NCBI RefSeq assembly: GCF_029201545.1
Contig: NZ_CP104007.1
Span: 1,956,501-2,020,500 of the forward strand
Reading direction: 5' to 3'
From: Devosia sp. FJ2-5-3
GTDB lineage: Bacteria; Pseudomonadota; Alphaproteobacteria; Rhizobiales; Devosiaceae
Length of the DNA stretch: 64,000 nt
Part shown: piece by piece, positions 60,956 to 64,000 of the stretch
Numbering within the stretch: the first letter of the stretch is position 1
How the letters are laid out: each line of letters opens with the position of its first letter
Notes under the pieces: generated by a model
What the model was told of the DNA's origin: nothing
What the model saw: the letters and a program-made list of their open reading frames with translations, nothing else
Database searches by the model: none
Position numbers and translations under genes: made by a program

Positions 60956-60985
60956 GCAAAGATATATTTGCAAAGATATGTTTGC
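60956..60985. promoter_or_regulatory. Tandem operator upstream of the ArsR gene
   Basis: GCAAA-GATATA-TTTGC (60956-60971) and GCAAA-GATATG-TTTGC (60970-60985) are two overlapping inverted repeats forming a 14-nt direct repeat. They lie 35 nt before the ArsR start, a usual place for autoregulation. Confidence 0.75.
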
Positions 60986-61019
60986 AGTTGTAGGCTGACT
61001 TCGGATTTCGGAGGCGGTC

Positions 61020-61601
61020 ATGGCTGAGCGGCGCAGCATATCGAGGATCAAACCGGACGCGATGGCCCTGCGGGCGCTGGCGCATCCACAACGCATGCGG
61101 ATGCTGGCCATGTTGCGCGTGGACGGCCCAAGCACGGCAACGGCTCTGGCCGAGCGCATGGGGCTCAATTCGGGTTCGGCGAGTTATCATTTGCGGCAGC
61201 TGGCCCGGCACGGTTTCATCGAAGAGGACACCGAGCGCGGCAATGGGCGGGAGCGCTGGTGGCGGTCGCGGCACGAGTCCACGAGCGTCCCCGAAGACGA
61301 AGACACCGATCCCGCCTTTGGCGACGCGATTCTGGCGGCCCATATCGACCAGATGCGCGACGCGCGGGCGCGTCGGGGCACGCTCAGCCCGGAGTGGCGG
61401 CGCGCGTCGGTGGCCAGCGATTTCATCATCCCCCTCAATGCCGCCGACGCCGAACAATTGCTCGAAAAGCTCCATGCCGTTCTTTGGGAGGCGATGGAGG
61501 CGGCGCCCAAGCTCGGTACGCCGCTCGAGGAGGGTGTTGAGCCGGTGACCATCATGCTGCATTCGTTTCCGCGATCTCCAGATGATAGAGGCGCAAAATG
61601 A
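61020..61601 (+). CDS. ArsR-family transcriptional regulator
   Basis: A 193-residue regulator. The winged helix is at about residues 15-75 (A-L-A-H-P-Q-R-M-R-M-L-A-M-L and L-N-S-G-S-A-S-Y-H-L-R-Q-L). A long extra C-terminal domain with no visible Cys metal site follows, so it may sense a ligand rather than a metal. GGAGG lies 5 nt before the ATG. The stop overlaps the next start by 4 nt (ATGA). An operator pair lies just upstream. Confidence 0.9.
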   Translation: MAERRSISRIKPDAMALRALAHPQRMRMLAMLRVDGPSTATALAERMGLNSGSASYHLRQLARHGFIEEDTERGNGRERWWRSRHESTSVPEDEDTDPAFGDAILAAHIDQMRDARARRGTLSPEWRRASVASDFIIPLNAADAEQLLEKLHAVLWEAMEAAPKLGTPLEEGVEPVTIMLHSFPRSPDDRGAK

Positions 61602-62821
61602 GCGGCGTTCGCCCCCTGGCCGCCCTGGCGGCGGCAACCGTCGCCTCCGTGGGTGGGACGCGCCTCTCGGTCATCGCCATTCCGTGGCTGGTGCTGACAA
61701 CGACCGGAAGCCCGGTGTTGACCGGGCTGGTGGGGATGGCGGAACTGTTGCCCTATGTCGTCGCCAAGGCACTGGCCGGGCCGCTGATCGATCGGCTGGG
61801 CGCGCGGCGCATGGCCATCACCTGCGACCTGCTATCAATGGTCGCGGTGGGCCTTGTACCGTTGCTGCACTTTGCCGGGCTACTGCAATTTTATGTCTTG
61901 CTGCCGGCCGTGGCGCTGATCGGGGTCTTGCGTGCGCCGGCCGATGCGGCAAAGCAGGCGCTGGTCCCCTATGTTGCCGATATCGGGAACATGCCGCTCG
62001 AAAGAGTGACGGGGATCATGGGGGCGAGCGACCGGCTGGCGGGCACGCTGGGCGCCGCGGCGGCGGGCGGGCTGATCGCCCTGATCGGGCCGATGCCGGC
62101 CCTGATGGTCAATGCTGGGGCCTTCCTGGCTTCGGCCATTCTGGTGTCGGCCGGGGTGCCGAAACAGGTGCGGGCGGTGGCAGCGGGCCAGCCGGTGAGC
62201 TATCGGGCGGATTTCTCGGCGGGATGGGCGGCGCTGCGCAATGAGCCGGTGCTGATGGCGATGGTGGTGATGATCGCGGTGACCAATCTTTTCGACCAGG
62301 CCTACGCCATCGTGCTGCTGCCCGTGTGGGTGAGGGAGGCGGGGCTGGATGTGAGCTGGGTGGGGATCCTCCTCGCGATCTTTTCGGCAGGTGCGATTGC
62401 GGGCGCGACGGTGGCGGCGGCCACGGCCGAGAAACTGCCCCGGCTTTTCGTCTACACGACGGGGTTCGTGTTTGCCGGGCCGGCGCCGATGGTGGCGCTG
62501 GCTTCGGGCCTGCCCATGCCGGTTCTGGCCGGCGTGCTGACCATCAGTGGTTTTGCCGCAGGGTTTCTCAACCCCATCGTCGGGGCGATCCTTTTCGAGC
62601 GCATTCCAAAGGCCATGGTGGGGCGCGTCATCGCGCTCGTGGGAGCGCTCGGGTGGGTGCTGATGCCGTTTGGCGGGCTTTATGCGGGGGTGCTCGTGAC
62701 AAATACGGGTATTTCGCCCGCCCTGGTCTTGACGGGAATGCTGTACCTTGTCGCCGCCCTGTCGCCGATTGCCGTTCCCGCATTTCGCCAGATGAAGCGG
62801 CAGCAACCGGCAAAAGCCTGA
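61598..62821 (+). CDS. MFS transporter
   Basis: A 407-residue, 12-span major facilitator protein. The second loop has L-A-G-P-L-I-D-R-L-G-A-R-R (motif A, about residue 60). The usual long middle loop is short (V-S-Y-R-A-D-F-S-A-G-W-A-A-L). Antibiotic or metabolite export is most likely, under the ArsR-type regulator it overlaps. The substrate is unknown. Confidence 0.92.
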   Translation: MSGVRPLAALAAATVASVGGTRLSVIAIPWLVLTTTGSPVLTGLVGMAELLPYVVAKALAGPLIDRLGARRMAITCDLLSMVAVGLVPLLHFAGLLQFYVLLPAVALIGVLRAPADAAKQALVPYVADIGNMPLERVTGIMGASDRLAGTLGAAAAGGLIALIGPMPALMVNAGAFLASAILVSAGVPKQVRAVAAGQPVSYRADFSAGWAALRNEPVLMAMVVMIAVTNLFDQAYAIVLLPVWVREAGLDVSWVGILLAIFSAGAIAGATVAAATAEKLPRLFVYTTGFVFAGPAPMVALASGLPMPVLAGVLTISGFAAGFLNPIVGAILFERIPKAMVGRVIALVGALGWVLMPFGGLYAGVLVTNTGISPALVLTGMLYLVAALSPIAVPAFRQMKRQQPAKA

Positions 62822-62908
62822 TCTCCACAGGTTGAACCGCCGGAAATTGGTATTTCCGGCCGGAATCGCCTATCTATCGGTTAACAAGAACCAACACGGA
62901 ATCACCCC

Positions 62909-64000
62909 GTGAGTGATACGACCGATAATCTGCCTGCCGAGACCCCTCGGTCCGGCATAGCGACGATTCAGATCACCGACGAGATGCGCAAGAGCTATCT
63001 CGATTACGCGATGAGCGTGATCGTCAGCCGCGCACTTCCGGACGTGCGGGATGGCCTCAAGCCGGTGCACCGGCGCATCCTGTTCTCGATGAGCGAGAAC
63101 GGATACGAATACAACAAGCCCTATCGCAAATCGGCCCGCGTGGTCGGCGACGTGATCGGTAAATACCACCCCCATGGCGACTCCTCGATCTATATGGCCT
63201 TGGTCCGTATGGCGCAGGATTTCTCCATGGGAGAAATGCTGGCGGAAGGTCAGGGCAATTTCGGTTCGGTCGACGGCGATATGCCGGCGGCCATGCGCTA
63301 TACCGAAGTGCGCATGCAGAGGATCACCAATTCCCTGCTCGACGACCTCGACAAGGACACGGTGGACTTCCGGCCCAACTATGATGGGTCCGAGAACGAA
63401 CCCACTGTGCTGCCGGCGCGCTTCCCCAACATGCTGGTCAATGGCGGCAGCGGCATCGCCGTCGGCATGGCGACCAATGTGCCGACGCACAATCTGAGCG
63501 AAACCATCAATGCCGCCCTGGCGCTGCTGGACAATCCGTTCGCCACCACCGATGAGCTGATCGAGCACCTGCCGGGCCCCGACTTCCCGACAGGCGGCGT
63601 CATTCTGGGCCGCGCCGGTATCCGGCAGGCCTATGAGACGGGTCGCGGTTCGATCATCGTGCGTGGCCGGGCGGTGGTGGAAGAGGTTCGCAAGGAACGC
63701 GAAGCCATCGTCATCACCGAGATCCCCTATCAGGTGAACAAGGCGCATCTGGTCGAAAAGATCGCCGAGCTGGTGCGCGACAAGCGCGTCGAAGGCATTG
63801 CCGATCTGCGCGACGAATCCAGCCGCGAAGGCATGCGCATCGTCATCGAGGTCAAGCGTGACGCGATGCCGGATGTGGTGCTGAACCAGCTCTATCGGTT
63901 CACGCAGCTGCAGAGTTCGTTCGGCTGCAATTTCGTGGCGCTCAATGGCGGCAAGCCGGAGCTGATGAATCTGAAACAGATTCTCGAGGCGTTCCTCAGC
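62909..64000 (+). CDS. gyrA: DNA gyrase subunit A (3' end outside window)
   Basis: 364 residues of the breakage-reunion domain. The start is GTG (MSDTTDN). [25 protein letters not shown], the catalytic Tyr131 in A-A-M-R-Y-T-E-V-R and [12 protein letters not shown] are present. The fluoroquinolone region reads [15 protein letters not shown]. Residue 92, equivalent to E. coli Ser83, is Ser; residue 96, equivalent to Asp87, is Met. GyrA rather than ParC is favoured by the location near ssb and uvrA; the C-terminal part that would settle it is not in view. Confidence 0.93.
   Translation, partial: MSDTTDNLPAETPRSGIATIQITDEMRKSYLDYAMSVIVSRALPDVRDGLKPVHRRILFSMSENGYEYNKPYRKSARVVGDVIGKYHPHGDSSIYMALVRMAQDFSMGEMLAEGQGNFGSVDGDMPAAMRYTEVRMQRITNSLLDDLDKDTVDFRPNYDGSENEPTVLPARFPNMLVNGGSGIAVGMATNVPTHNLSETINAALALLDNPFATTDELIEHLPGPDFPTGGVILGRAGIRQAYETGRGSIIVRGRAVVEEVRKEREAIVITEIPYQVNKAHLVEKIAELVRDKRVEGIADLRDESSREGMRIVIEVKRDAMPDVVLNQLYRFTQLQSSFGCNFVALNGGKPELMNLKQILEAFLS

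Noticed and set aside
1..64000. CRISPR arrays, insertion sequences, rRNA and riboswitches
   Set aside because: I looked for regularly spaced repeats, transposase motifs, rRNA segments and common riboswitch cores and saw none.

Overview
The window looks like a chromosomal segment of a high-GC alphaproteobacterium of the order Hyphomicrobiales (Rhizobiales). The evidence is gene order (pcm-like/tolC/popZ/valS; exoR/xthA/erpA/dgt/argS/SPOR/scpAB/tatABC/serS/surE; yajC/secDF; uvrA...ssb...gyrA) and the alphaproteobacterial LexA operator GAAC-N7-GAAC upstream of both uvrA and ssb. A Devosia-like organism is my best guess, but this rests on recognition of protein style and not on a search.

1-11.6 kb: right end of a P2/Mu-like contractile-tail prophage and its cargo. 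A tail-assembly-chaperone gene with a canonical T_TTT_TTG -1 frameshift site is followed by tape measure, gpU, gpX and gpD, then a lysis region (GH108 endolysin with a C-terminal membrane anchor and several small membrane proteins). The endolysin start is present twice. Between the broken copy (4341) and the intact one (6044) lies about 1.6 kb of short leftward genes with good ribosome binding sites. From 8.1 to 11.4 kb there is an accessory block: a secreted nuclease-like protein, small Cys-rich or zinc-ribbon proteins, an SRAP (HMCES/YedK) protein and unknowns. A tRNA-Cys(GCA) at 11.63 kb marks the return to core genome.

11.9-24 kb: core genes. PIMT-like methyltransferase, TolC, PopZ (DUF2497), ValS, an MsbA-like ABC exporter, the ExoR-type Sel1 regulator, XthA, a serine hydrolase and ErpA.

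24-42 kb: a long rightward series. It contains dgt, argS, a SPOR protein, scpA, scpB, tatABC, serS, surE, a LysM/degenerate-M23 lipoprotein, then (after a leftward DUF815 ATPase) yajC, fused secDF, and homologues of the mitochondrial complex I factors NDUFAF3 and NDUFAF6. It joins cell division and envelope functions, chromosome condensation and two protein-export routes. The nagZ gene often found between the SPOR gene and scpA, and the pcm gene often found after surE, are both missing at those positions.

42-64 kb: a thioesterase, TrmFO, a DJ-1/PfpI protein, two short Arg/Lys-rich proteins, UvrA, LysE, rhodanese and a CoA-transferase, all leftward. These are followed by ssb, an aldo/keto reductase, an orphan solute-binding protein, Dtd, a secreted protein, an HAE3/MMPL RND transporter, a divergent NmrA-like/HxlR pair, an ArsR/MFS pair with a tandem operator, and the first part of gyrA. 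Intergenic spaces hold clear terminators and a recurring C-rich/G-rich palindrome.
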